DNA from: an uncultured Clostridia bacterium
Lineage (GTDB): Bacteria; Bacillota; Clostridia; TANB77; CAG-508
NCBI GenBank assembly: GCA_934167835.1
Contig: CAKPLZ010000001.1
Location: 124,001-188,000 of the forward strand
Length of the DNA stretch: 64,000 bases
Direction of reading: 5' to 3'
Shown here piece by piece: positions 49,216-58,952 of this stretch (position 1 is the stretch's first letter; each line of letters begins with the position of its first letter). The position numbers were made by a program, and so were the translations under genes. The notes below the pieces were generated by a model that was not told the origin of the DNA, did no database searches, and saw only the letters and a list, made by a program, of their open reading frames with translations.

Positions 49216-51221
49216 TTATACATTATTTTCTGTAAAGTATTCATTTATTCTTATTATCAACTCTGTTTTTGCTTCTTCCATAGTTAGTCCTTCAATTTGA
49301 GCTCCTGCAAGTGTTATATGGCCTCCTCCTCCGTAATTTTTCAAGTATCACTTGCACATTTATATCTCCGATTGAACGGCCACTTATGCATATTTTATCT
49401 CCAAGATGTCCTAAAACAAATGATGCTGTAATATTGCTTATTGTAAGTAATTCGTCTGCTGCTTTTGCACAAATTAAATTTGCGTTTTTATCTTTTTCCT
49501 CATAAACAGATATTGCAATTGTGTCATTTACTATTTCTGCATTTTTTACGATTTCTGCAATTACATTATAGCTTTCCAAATCACTTTGGAACCATTTTTT
49601 CACTTTAATTATGTCTATTCCATATTTTCTTAAATATGCTGCTGCTTCAAATGTTCTAACTCCTGTTTTAAATGTAAAGTTTTTTGTATCCATCATTATT
49701 CCTGCATATAAGCTTTCTGCTTCAATTTGTTCCAAAACTACTGGTTTTGTTGCATATTCTACAACCTCTGTTACAAGTTCTGCTGCTGAAGATGCATAAG
49801 CTTCATGGAATGTCAAAATTGCATTTTCTATAAAGTCTTCTGATTTTCTATGGTGATCTATTATAACAATTTTCTCTGTTTTTTCAAGTAATTCTGGTAC
49901 TTCTACATAGCTTCTTTTATGTGTATCTACAACAACTAACAATGTGTTTGGTGATATAATATTTAAAGCCTGTGCTTTATCTATCATTACATTTCCATAC
50001 CCTTGTTCTTTTAGTGCTTTTATTAGATTTTCTAATGATAGTCCATAAGTATCATTTACAATATATGCATCTTTTTGCAATGTTTTTGCAAGTCTATATA
50101 TTCCAAGGCTTGAGCCCATAGAATCTATATCTCCATTTACATGCCCCATCACCATTACATTTTCTGCTTTTGCAATTAATTCTTCTAATGCATGTGATAT
50201 AACTCTGGCTTTGACTTTCGTTCTTTTTTCCACTTCTTGAGCTTTTCCTCCGAAGAAAGTATATTTTCCGTTCTTTTCTTATTACGGCTTGGTCTCCACC
50301 TCTACCTAAAGCTATATCCATTGCAACTGTAGCTGATTCATATTTTTCATAATTTGTATTTCCTTCGTTAGATATCGCAATACTTAAAGTAATTGGCATT
50401 CCCTCTTCTGTTTCAATTTCCTTAATTTCATCCAAAATTGTAAATTTGCTATTTTCAAGTTCTTCAAGATATTGTTGTTCAAAAACTAAAACATAAGTGT
50501 CTCTATCCTTTTTTATCATTAATCCGCCAGTTAAATTTGCCCATTCATAAAGTTTTTTCTCAATTGTAGCAATTAATTGAGGTTTATTATCTTCTGGAAT
50601 TCTTTGAATTATTTCCTCATAATTATCAAGCATAATAATTCCCATACATGTTTTGGCATTATTTAATTTTTTAGCTAAATTAATTTCTCTTGTTATATCA
50701 ATAAAATACAAAGTTATCATATATTTTACTTCTTTTTTTCTGTCTCTTTTTCTTGGCTTAGTATATTCCCCAATAACATGATATATTTTATTATTAATGC
50801 TTACTTGCTTATCTATAGTAAAATTATTTTTATCAATTTCCTGTTTAATCTCTTTTGCTAAATCATCTATATACGCATTTATACCAATATTTGCAAATTC
50901 TTTATTAAAGCTAGAACTTCTCCATATAACATTTCCACTGGTTTCTAAAATAATAAGTGGAAAAGGTGAATTTATCAATGTATTTTTAGCTGCTGAATCA
51001 ACAGAATAAGTAAGTTCATTAATATAACTTGAAAGCTCACTTTTTCTCTTATTATAGACCCAAATTGTATATAGAATTATTCCAACATATAAAATAATTG
51101 ATGGAATAATAAATAATACGTTATTTATACAAAGCACTAGTAAGACTAATGCAATAATTATTAAATAAATCTTAGTCTTGGACTCAATCTTTTCTAATGC
51201 CTTAATATTATAATTCGACAT
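49216..51221 (-). CDS. gdpP: GdpP cyclic-di-AMP phosphodiesterase, two +1 frameshifts
   Basis: Skipping the C at 50270 and 49333 gives 667 residues, as expected for GdpP. Two N-terminal helices, PAS-like domain (about 80-160), degenerate GGDEF (about 170-310), then DHH (GHVNGDIDSMGS, DTHKRSYV, IDHHRKSEDF) and DHHA1 ending in LEKL-GGGGHITLAGAQ. The first shift gives EGKYTFFGGKAQEVEKRTKV before the DHH domain; the second restores the GGGGH motif of DHHA1. Without the first shift there is no phosphodiesterase domain. It degrades c-di-AMP to control osmolyte and wall balance. The terminator right after the predicted stop supports the reading. Confidence 0.94.
49330..49333 (-). other. +1 frameshift site, gdpP site 2
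   Basis: TTA then C-GGA. VILEKL joins GGGGHITLAGAQ, the conserved DHHA1 glycine motif. Confidence 0.95.
50267..50270 (-). other. +1 frameshift site, gdpP site 1
   Basis: GAA then C-GGA. AVIRKE joins GKYTFFGGKAQ. A second zero-frame CGG at 50250-50252 would give the same downstream frame if this one were missed. Confidence 0.88.
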
Positions 51222-51303
51222 AAAAAACTCCCCTTCTTATCACCTATCTATTTTACTGCAAAACCGCGATTTTGTCAACTTTTTTAGCTAGTCTAGCAAA
51301 AAA

Positions 51304-51327
51304 CAAAAGCCCTATTTTAGGCTTTTG
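51304..51327 (-). terminator. terminator of traX-like gene
   Basis: Eight-bp stem CAAAAGCC / GGCTTTTG with an 8-base loop and T-run. Confidence 0.8.
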
Positions 51328-51335
51328 CTCTATTA

Positions 51336-52029
51336 TTATATTACAAAAATTAAATATAATGCTAAAAGATGTACTGGATAAAACCAATATAGTAAATGTT
51401 TATCATCATGTCCTTTTTTATTGTTATAACAACAAATTGGTACTATAGCCAAAATTGTAAATACCATAAATGGTGTAAAAAATACTATAGCATTTCTAAT
51501 TACACCTATACCGTACCTATAATATTTTAATACTCTACACAAATAATATACAATTGTACTTCCGGTAAAAATAGAAGCTTTTGCAATTTTATTGTTTTCT
51601 GTAACATGGAAAATAAATGTTATAAGAACTCCAAAGAAGCCATAATCACACCTTAAAATCTCTGCAATAGCACCTATTGCTAGTAATGAAAGGTTTCCAA
51701 TTATACGTCCTTTTTTCTCATAAATAATAATAGTTACAAGCCCAAAAAGCAAAGTAAAAATAACATTCAACCCCATGGTATTACTATAAATTGAAGAAAA
51801 AAGCAAAAATGGAATCTCAGAAATTATTGCAAAAACAAGTAATCTCAAACAATATTTTTTCAAATTCTTTGTGTACCTATACCCTTGGGATATCTGAAAA
51901 GCAAAAATAGGAAAAGCCAGTCTTCCGAATTAGATTCAAAGCCGATGTTTTCCCATCATAAATTAAATACCCCGCATGGTCCATAAGCATTGACACACAT
52001 GCTATAATCTTTAGCATAAAAGCACTCAA
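51336..52029 (-). CDS. traX: TraX-family membrane protein, one +1 frameshift
   Basis: Reading from a TTG at 52029 (AGGAG 8 bases upstream) and skipping the C at 51927 gives 230 residues. The start MSAFMLKIIACVSMLMDHAGY and the junction NLI-GRLAFPIFAFQISQGYRYT are the core TraX motifs; about eight membrane helices follow, with HLLYWFYPVHLLAL at the end. Without the shift only 34 correct residues are made. TraX acetylates F-pilin in E. coli; the role of Firmicutes members is unknown, and no conjugation genes are here. Confidence 0.88.
51924..51927 (-). other. +1 frameshift site, traX
   Basis: ATT then C-GGA. TSALNLI joins GRLAFPIFAFQISQG. Confidence 0.93.
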
Positions 52030-52095
52030 ACTTCATTCTCCTAACTATAAATTTATACTAATATTTATAGCATAGCTTGATGTAAAAGTCAATCT

Positions 52096-52939
52096 TCAAG
52101 TTTGTGGTATTTTTTCTCTATTGTTTACTATTTCTACTCTGTTTTCAAAAATCATTTTCAAAGTATTTATAAAATCATCTTCCTTTTGTTCTGAATGAAT
52201 AAATAGTTTTTCTGGGAGAAGAGTTAATATTGCATTTAGATTTAGGTCATTTGAGGAAAATGTTATGTCTGATAGATATTGTTTTGGAATTGCATTTTTG
52301 TTTATCTCTATAGGGTTCATGTTTTCATCTAGTAGTACTGATTTTTCATTCTTGTACACTAAATGCAGTTCTTTTGTGTTTGATGGTGTGTTTTGAATGT
52401 AGTCTTTAAGTAGCATTATAAATTCATTATATTCTCGCTCAATAATAAATTTATTTACACACATATCTACAAGGCTATCTAATTCCTTTAAATATTCTTT
52501 AAGTTTAAAATTAACAAATCCATCCAAAATAACATATTTATTTTCTTGAAAAAACTTAAAAAATTCATTTGTAATAATATTTACCATAATTATAGAACTT
52601 GAAAAATCAATGTTTGTTAAACATATATTATATATTTTTCGTTTTTCTTCGGTTGTGAAATAAAAATAATTAGAATTTATAAATTTTTGTATTATTACTG
52701 GCTCATAAAAATCTGTTACAATATATGCAAGCAAAAGAGAAATTTTTTTTAAGAACGCTTCTTGTTTTTTGCCGAGTATAGTGAATTATAATATTCGTAT
52801 ATATTTTAAAATCTCTACAGGATACATAAACATCACCTATTCCAAAATATTCAAGCTCATTTAGTAGATTATTAATTATATTTTTATTATTAGTCTTTAT
52901 ACTGATAGTTTTTCTCAAAAAAAATCCCTCCGAATTCAT
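52096..52939 (-). CDS. ytxC: sporulation protein YtxC, one +1 frameshift
   Basis: Skipping the C at 52774 gives 280 residues, in the YtxC range. The first part (KTISIKTNNKNIINNLLNEL) joins via HYT-GKKQEAFLKKISLLLAYIVTDFYE to a helical body with GFVNFKLKEYLKELDSLVDMCVNKFI and the later VYKNEKSVLLDENMNPIE, matching YtxC. The start ATG at 52939 lacks a clear ribosome site and lies inside an inverted repeat. YtxC is a conserved spore-former protein of unknown mechanism. Confidence 0.85.
52771..52774 (-). other. +1 frameshift site, ytxC
   Basis: ACT then C-GGC. IIIHYT joins GKKQEAFLKKISLLL. Confidence 0.85.
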
Positions 52940-52996
52940 AAATATATTATCTACTAAAATCTCTTTAGATATTCATATATTATGAATTCAGAGGGA
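52925..52996. repeat. inverted repeat at the ytxC start
   Basis: TCCCTC-GAATTCATA against TATGAATTC-GAGGGA with one mismatch and a 40-base loop. It covers the ytxC start codon and lies just after the GH57 stop, so it may be a GH57 terminator, a structure sequestering the ytxC start, or both. Confidence 0.6.
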
Positions 52997-53004
52997 ATCT
53001 GTTA

Positions 53005-54597
53005 CTATTTATATATCATGTAATCAATCTCTGGGAAAATACAATCTTTCTTTTGTATCTGTTTTAAATACTCGCTATCAATCTTGTCCTCTTTTATTTG
53101 ATAGTAAAGAGTTGTAAACCTTCCTATATGATCTTTTATTCTTTTCTTTGCATAATCAACCATTGTTCCATTAGTTATAATAAATAGCCAATCACTACTT
53201 TGTGCCAATAACAATTCACGTGCACATTGATTTAGTGCTCTTCTTCTTAATGTTTTTTTCTCATTTGGATATAAGTTTGCAAGTTCAACCATTCTATCAC
53301 CTGCAACATGTAAATGTCTATGAGCATAATCATTTGTACTATTAAGCCATACTTCACTATATCCATTTGCTCCCCAACTTGAAATACATGGTGATGCTTC
53401 CTGCATTTCTGGATATTTATCTATATATTCACCTGGAGTAATTAACTTAAAATTACCTTCATCATAGTAAATTTTTTTAAACAATATATATAACCAATAT
53501 GGTCCTTCATACCACCAATGTCCATAAAGTTCTGCATCATAAGGGCATACTATAAGAGGTTTTGTAGGTGCCATTACTTCTGATAATTCATTTATTTGTT
53601 TAACTCTTGAATCGAAAAAATGACCTGCTTGCTTTTCTGCTGAATCTTGTGCCCATTGAACATTGTAGTAATCCTTAAAATCACCTTTTGAAGTTATCCT
53701 ATAATACTTAATACCAGTATTTACTCTAGCACCGTTTTTTGCAATATATGGCTTAATATAATCATAGTCAGCATCATATCCAATATCTCTATAAAATTCA
53801 CGATAATTGAAATCGCCAGGATATCCACATACTGAACTCCATACTTGCCTTGAGCTTTCTATATCCCTACCAAAAGCCACAATTCCGCCAGGTGATACTA
53901 TAGGCGCAAACGTACCAAATACTGGTGTTGGATCTGCATATAATATTCCATGAGACTCAGTAATTATGTACTCAATTCCAAACTCTTTTAAATATTTATC
54001 TGCCTCTGGTACATATCCACATTCAGGAAGCCAGATTCCTCTTGGAGGTTTTCCAAAATACTTTTTATATGTTTCAACTCCTACTCCAATTTGAGCTTTT
54101 ACAGTTTTTTCATTTACATACAAAATTGGAAAATAGCCATGTGTTGCTCCACAAGTAATTATTTCCAATACTCCAATATCTTGAAAATGCTTAAATGCAT
54201 TTATTAAATTGCACTTAAATACATCTCTAAAAATGTGTAAATCATTTGTATATCTTTCTAAATAATATTTTGAAAGTTCATTTAGCCTTGAATCATACGC
54301 TGTTCTTTTTACCTCTTTTTCACAAAGTTCTATGTGTTTTTTCAAATACTTAATATACCTTCTTTGTAATAGCTTATTATCAAACATATTTAATAAAGGG
54401 GGAGTAAGCGACATAGTAATTCTAAAATCTACTTTTTCCTCCTCTAATTTTTTGAAATTAAGAAGTAATGGTATATATGTTTCAGATGTTGCTTCATATA
54501 ACCATTCTTCCTCTAAATAATCTTCACTTTCAGGGTGATGTATAAAAGGTAAATGTGCATGCAAGATAAAGCTTACATATCCCTTAGTTTTATCCAT
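53005..54597 (-). CDS. GH57 1,4-alpha-glucan branching enzyme-like
   Basis: A 530-residue GH57 protein with DUF1957-like C-terminal part. Early motif SFILHAHLPFIHHPE, GATHGYFPIL, nucleophile region GIWLPECGY near residue 190, and the acid region CPYDAELYGHWWYEGP near 348. Ends with a helical domain containing LLLAQSSDWLFIITNGTM. Such enzymes branch or rearrange alpha-glucans such as glycogen. Precedes ytxC and follows DUF4912 by 14 bases. Intact. Confidence 0.9.
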   Translation of the reverse strand: MDKTKGYVSFILHAHLPFIHHPESEDYLEEEWLYEATSETYIPLLLNFKKLEEEKVDFRITMSLTPPLLNMFDNKLLQRRYIKYLKKHIELCEKEVKRTAYDSRLNELSKYYLERYTNDLHIFRDVFKCNLINAFKHFQDIGVLEIITCGATHGYFPILYVNEKTVKAQIGVGVETYKKYFGKPPRGIWLPECGYVPEADKYLKEFGIEYIITESHGILYADPTPVFGTFAPIVSPGGIVAFGRDIESSRQVWSSVCGYPGDFNYREFYRDIGYDADYDYIKPYIAKNGARVNTGIKYYRITSKGDFKDYYNVQWAQDSAEKQAGHFFDSRVKQINELSEVMAPTKPLIVCPYDAELYGHWWYEGPYWLYILFKKIYYDEGNFKLITPGEYIDKYPEMQEASPCISSWGANGYSEVWLNSTNDYAHRHLHVAGDRMVELANLYPNEKKTLRRRALNQCARELLLAQSSDWLFIITNGTMVDYAKKRIKDHIGRFTTLYYQIKEDKIDSEYLKQIQKKDCIFPEIDYMIYK

Positions 54598-54611
54598 AGT
54601 TAGTCTCCTTT

Positions 54612-55460
54612 TTACATTTTTGAACTTGGATTTTTCTTTTCTAAATCCTGCAATTCATCATTTTTATATATTTTTTTATAGATATCATAGATATTATAAA
54701 TTCTACCAATGTATTTCATAAATTGAAATTGTGACACTTCTTTTGAATGTTTTTCATTAGTTTTTACATTTCTGAAAAATAATACCTTTTGATTTTTTTC
54801 GAATAATATGTGATTATTTGGTGCTTCAATTGTGTTAGAAGAAGCAACATATAAATAATCATTTGGTATTATATTGTTTTTTTGCTTTGCTCTTCTTCCT
54901 AATTCTATTTCATAATCACACTTTGCATCATTTACTTTGAAATACCAACTGTTCGCAAAGTCATTTACCTCTATTTCGAAATAATAATTCATTGTTTTAT
55001 TATGAACTATTAAAACAGGAACTGTCTCCTCAAAAAAGTTTTTTCCATATTCCTCTTCATATTTTTTTCTATCTTCATCTGATATATCCCAATAAACAAA
55101 TAATGTATTTGGTGTTTGTGCCAGTATTTTTACAATTGTTTGATTATATCTATATGGTAAATCATAGTATTCCATTATTTCTGGTTTTTTAACTGGTGCT
55201 TTTCTTTTTGTTGTTTTTGTAACTGGTACTTTCTTTTTAGTGTTTTGAGTTGTTCTTTTTTTCGCTACACTTTTTGCTCTTCCAGTGTTTCTTGGTTTTG
55301 CTGTATTTTTTGCTTTTTCAGTAGTCTTCTTTTTTGTTACACTCTTTGTTTTATCTGCTGTTTTTGCTACTTTTCCAGAACCATTCTTCACTTCTTTTTT
55401 TGCACCTGTAGCTTTTGAAGGAGCACTTGTCTTCTTCGTCTCCTTAGTACTTTTTCGCAT
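54612..55460 (-). CDS. DUF4912 protein with Lys/Ala/Thr-rich N-terminus
   Basis: A 282-residue protein: the first 95 residues are histone-H1-like (repeated KKxT, AKN, KRKAPVKK), then a DUF4912 domain (YDLPYRYNQTIVKILAQTPNTLFVYWDIS, EVNDFANSWYFKVND) of immunoglobulin-like beta type. DUF4912 genes often neighbour GH57 branching enzymes, as here, suggesting a glucan-related role. Starts after GAGG at 55460. Confidence 0.85.
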   Translation of the reverse strand: MRKSTKETKKTSAPSKATGAKKEVKNGSGKVAKTADKTKSVTKKKTTEKAKNTAKPRNTGRAKSVAKKRTTQNTKKKVPVTKTTKRKAPVKKPEIMEYYDLPYRYNQTIVKILAQTPNTLFVYWDISDEDRKKYEEEYGKNFFEETVPVLIVHNKTMNYYFEIEVNDFANSWYFKVNDAKCDYEIELGRRAKQKNNIIPNDYLYVASSNTIEAPNNHILFEKNQKVLFFRNVKTNEKHSKEVSQFQFMKYIGRIYNIYDIYKKIYKNDELQDLEKKNPSSKM

Positions 55461-55559
55461 TAAAAATCCTCCTTAGTAAAAATATTATTCATTACTTCAT
55501 AATATATATCAAAACACAAATAAATTCAAGAGGAAATTGGAAAAATTTTAAAATTTATT

Positions 55560-56505
55560 TTAATTTTGTTGTATTGCAAAATTAATACCACGAGCCACTA
55601 CATCTTTCATATTTTCTATTAAATCATCAATTTCTTTTGGTGTTACTATTAAGTTATATTCTTTTGGTATTAAAGCTTCTCTTATTAGTTCATATTTGTT
55701 AGTATTTTTAAGTTCATTTAAATAGTCATTTGATTTTGCTTCTTTTTGTAATTTTTCTATAAATAAATCTATACTATCTGAAGCTATTGTTGCTGCTTCT
55801 ACAACCATCGGTACCCCTATTGCAATTACTGGTATTCCAAGGGTTCTTTGGCTTATTTCATTTCTTACATTTCCAACTCCAGCACCTGGAACAATTCCTG
55901 TATCTGCAATTTGAACTGTACTGCTAATTCTTTCTATACTTTTTGAAGATAAACTATCTATTACTATTAATAATTTGGGATTAATATTTTGGGCTATTCC
56001 TTTTATTATTTCTGCTGTTTCAATTCCAGTTGTTCCAAGTACTCCTGGTGCTATTGCTGTTACTGGTCTTGTGTTTGGGTCTATATACTGAGCTGCATAT
56101 TTTAAAAGATGTCTTGTTATATCTATGTCTTTTACGACTTTTGGCCCGAAGGGAATCTGGGGTCACATAAGCATTTCCTAGCCCGACAACTAAGATATCT
56201 CCTTTTTCATCTATATGTTTTTCTATTAGTGGTCTTAATTCTTTTGTTACTGTTTGTGCTCCTTTTTGAATTTCGTCATTATCTGCAATTTTTAAACTTT
56301 TAATATCAACTGTTATATATGTTCCAATGGGCTTGCCAAGTGCTTCAGCTCCTTTATCATTTACTATTTTTACTCTAGATATTTTAATCTTTTCATCAAT
56401 TGTTTCTTCTTCTGTTTCAATTCCTTCAATATTATTTTCAATATTGTTGGCTTTTCTGTAGATATCATTTCTTTCTACAGCAAGGTCTGTATTAAAATTA
56501 AACAT
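55560..56505 (-). CDS. gpr: germination protease GPR, one +1 frameshift
   Basis: From the ATG at 56505 (MFNFNTDLAVE; AAAGGA 8 bases upstream) and with the C at 56148 skipped, 314 residues are encoded. The N-terminal part carries DLAVERNDIY and ISRVKIVNDKGAEALGKPIGTYITVD; the junction VVGLGNAYVTPDSL-GPKVVKDI is the most conserved GPR region. APGVLGTTGIETAEI, LIVIDSLSSK and GIVPGAGVGNVRNEISQRTLG follow. GPR degrades small acid-soluble spore proteins at germination. The shift gives 119 plus 195 residues; unshifted product is inactive. GPR is expressed only in the forespore, so the frameshift must work there. Confidence 0.93.
56145..56148 (-). other. +1 frameshift site, gpr
   Basis: CTT then C-GGG, the only site with G as the fourth base. 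VTPDSL joins GPKVVKDIDI. Confidence 0.93.
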
Positions 56506-56564
56506 ACTTTTCATCCTTTCTTTTGTTTTATTTTTTTCTTTTTTTGTTTTTTTATACAAAAAAA

Positions 56565-56589
56565 TCCTAGACTATTGTTTAGTCTAGGA
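56565..56589 (-). terminator. terminator of the Cys/His-repeat protein gene
   Basis: Ten-bp stem TCCTAGACTA / TAGTCTAGGA with 5-base loop and T-run. Confidence 0.85.
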
Positions 56590-56595
56590 CAAAAA

Positions 56596-58821
56596 CTAAT
56601 TATCTTCTCTGCTTAATTTTATTAATACAGCTGCTCCAAGAATTGCTCCCACAATCATTAATGCGATTTTCATGTTTTCTTCGGTACCTGTTTGTGGAAT
56701 ATTATTTCTGCTTGTATTGTTATTTGATTGATTATTGTTAGTATTATTATTTGTATTGTTATTTGAGTTATTGTTTGAGTTGTTATTGTTATTTGGTTTG
56801 TCTGTATTGTTATTATCATTTGGCTTATCTGAATTATTGTTGTCATCTGGTTTGTTTGGTTTATTGTTGTCATCTGGTTTGTTTGGTTTATTGTTGTCAT
56901 CTGGCTTAGCTGGTTTATTGTTGTTATCATCCGGTTTTGTGTTATTAGCCTTTTTAAATCCACATTTAGTACAAACATCATTTTCAAAAACATGATTTTC
57001 TTCAGCTGTTTTTGCACCACATGAGCATTCTTGCCAATGCTTATCATTACTATGTTTATACTCTAATTTATGATTTGCCTCATTCTTTTTTGCTCCACAT
57101 GAACATTCTTCCCAATGCTTATTATTGTTATATTTTGTTTCGAATTTATGTGTTTGTTCATCTTTTTTCATTCCACATAAACATTCTTCCCAATGCTTAT
57201 CATTGTTATATTTTGTTTCGAATTTATGTGTTTGTTCGTCTTTTTTCATTCCACATGAACATTCTTGCCAATGTTTGTCATTATTGCTTTTTGTATTAAA
57301 TGTATGTGCTACTTTATCTTTAATAGCTCCACATTTTGTACAACGTTTCCAATGATAATTCTCGTCTTTTCCTTCAATATATGTATGGTTGCAAACTATC
57401 TCTGCATTTTTTTTGCCACATTCACATACACCATTTACATATTTGTGTGCAACTTCTGCAGTTTTTCCGCCACAAATACATTCTTGCCAGTGTTTTGTAT
57501 CATTATATTTATATTCCAATTTATGATTTGACTCATTTTTTTTCATTCCGCATGAGCATTCTTGCCAATGTTTATCGTTGTTGTATTTATACTCAAATTT
57601 ATGATTTTGTTCATCCTTTTTCATTCCACATGAACATTCTTGCCAATGTTTATCATTGTTGTATTTTGTATTGAATGTATGTGCTACTTTATTTATAACA
57701 TTTCCACATTTTGTACATTGATTCCAATGATAACCTGCATCATATTTTGCTACATAATTGTGACTACAACTTTGTGATTTAGTGCTTCCACAAACGCATA
57801 CGCCATTTACATAATTATGTGTTTCGTAGTCGTAAGTATCATTACATCTTGTGCATCTTTTCCAATGATAGTTTGAATCGTATCTATATTTACCATTATG
57901 TCCCATTGCTGGAATCCATACTTCTTTATAAACAACACCACAATCATTACATATTGTTCTTTGATATCCTCCACTAGTACATGTTGCTGTTTCTTCATAT
58001 CTTCTGCCATGAATACCATGTTCTTCTTTTTGAGTTTCATATCCACATTTTGAACATTCTTCCCAATGGTATGTTGCATTTGTTCTTTGTACAAATTTAT
58101 GTGTACATGATTCTTTATTTGTCATTCCACAAGCAGTACAAACATTGTTTTTATATGTAGAGTGTTTACATATATATCCACATTCTGTGCATTTACCATT
58201 TGAATATGTATGTTTTACTTTTCCATCAAATAAAATCTTAGAACATTTATCACAAGTATACCAATGATAGTTTGCATCAGTTTTCAATGTCCATGATGAA
58301 TGTTTACAAGTTTTAGAATCATCAATTTCATTCTTAGTCATTCCACAAATTGTACAAATATTATTTTGCATTTTTTTATGTTGACATGTAATTCCACAAA
58401 CTGAGCATTTTGCATTTTGGAATGTATGAGCTTCTTTTCCAAAAACTGCCTTATGGCATCCTAAACATTCTTCCCAGTGATCCACATCATCTGTTTTTCT
58501 TATCCAAGAAACATGCTCACAATTTTCAATTAAAGTTTGGCAAAATTTGCATTTTCCATTTTCAAAGCTATGAACGCATTTATGACCACATGTTACACAT
58601 TCATTTTTAGATGTATAAATATGTGGTTGCATTATTGTTTTTTTACAATGTATACATTCTGCCATGTGTCCATTATCTAATCCAACATCTTCCCAGTCAA
58701 AAGCATAATGTTGACATTCTGTTGCTTTTGTTTGATTGTTAAGAACAATAGAAGTTACTATTGTTGCAAGTAATAAAATTGTAGAAACTACAGAAATAAT
58801 TACAAGTTTTTGTTTTCTCAT
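56596..58821 (-). CDS. Cys/His-repeat cell-surface protein with IPQTG sorting signal
   Basis: A 741-residue protein from the ATG at 58821 (MRKQKLVIISVVSTILLLATIVTSIVL, a signal anchor). At least ten repeats of the type HxxxW(x)2C(x)2C and CGxK fill residues 40-590, each with paired Cys and His that look zinc-binding; several are near-identical tandem units (KHWQECSCGMKKDEQ). A Pro/Asp/Asn/Lys-rich spacer (PDDNNKPNK repeats), an IPQTG motif, a hydrophobic helix and a basic tail follow, typical of sortase anchoring. No sortase gene is in the window. Role unknown; metal binding is inferred. Confidence 0.8.
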   Translation of the reverse strand: MRKQKLVIISVVSTILLLATIVTSIVLNNQTKATECQHYAFDWEDVGLDNGHMAECIHCKKTIMQPHIYTSKNECVTCGHKCVHSFENGKCKFCQTLIENCEHVSWIRKTDDVDHWEECLGCHKAVFGKEAHTFQNAKCSVCGITCQHKKMQNNICTICGMTKNEIDDSKTCKHSSWTLKTDANYHWYTCDKCSKILFDGKVKHTYSNGKCTECGYICKHSTYKNNVCTACGMTNKESCTHKFVQRTNATYHWEECSKCGYETQKEEHGIHGRRYEETATCTSGGYQRTICNDCGVVYKEVWIPAMGHNGKYRYDSNYHWKRCTRCNDTYDYETHNYVNGVCVCGSTKSQSCSHNYVAKYDAGYHWNQCTKCGNVINKVAHTFNTKYNNDKHWQECSCGMKKDEQNHKFEYKYNNDKHWQECSCGMKKNESNHKLEYKYNDTKHWQECICGGKTAEVAHKYVNGVCECGKKNAEIVCNHTYIEGKDENYHWKRCTKCGAIKDKVAHTFNTKSNNDKHWQECSCGMKKDEQTHKFETKYNNDKHWEECLCGMKKDEQTHKFETKYNNNKHWEECSCGAKKNEANHKLEYKHSNDKHWQECSCGAKTAEENHVFENDVCTKCGFKKANNTKPDDNNNKPAKPDDNNKPNKPDDNNKPNKPDDNNNSDKPNDNNNTDKPNNNNNSNNNSNNNTNNNTNNNQSNNNTSRNNIPQTGTEENMKIALMIVGAILGAAVLIKLSREDN
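56840..56932 (-). repeat. tandem repeats encoding the Pro/Asp/Asn spacer
   Basis: About 30-bp units encoding DDNNKPNKP repeated three times or so within the surface protein gene. Confidence 0.75.
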
Positions 58822-58952
58822 AATATAATATATCCCCCTTTTAGATTTTTTCAACCTTTTATATTATATCGCATTTCCCGTAGTATTTCAACTCATTTAT
58901 GTCATTTTTGTAACATTTCTGTAATATTCCTGTAATATTTATACTTAAAATT

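Noticed and set aside
56840..57660. CRISPR-like repeats
   Set aside because: The repeats are in frame inside the surface protein gene and lack unique spacers and cas genes.
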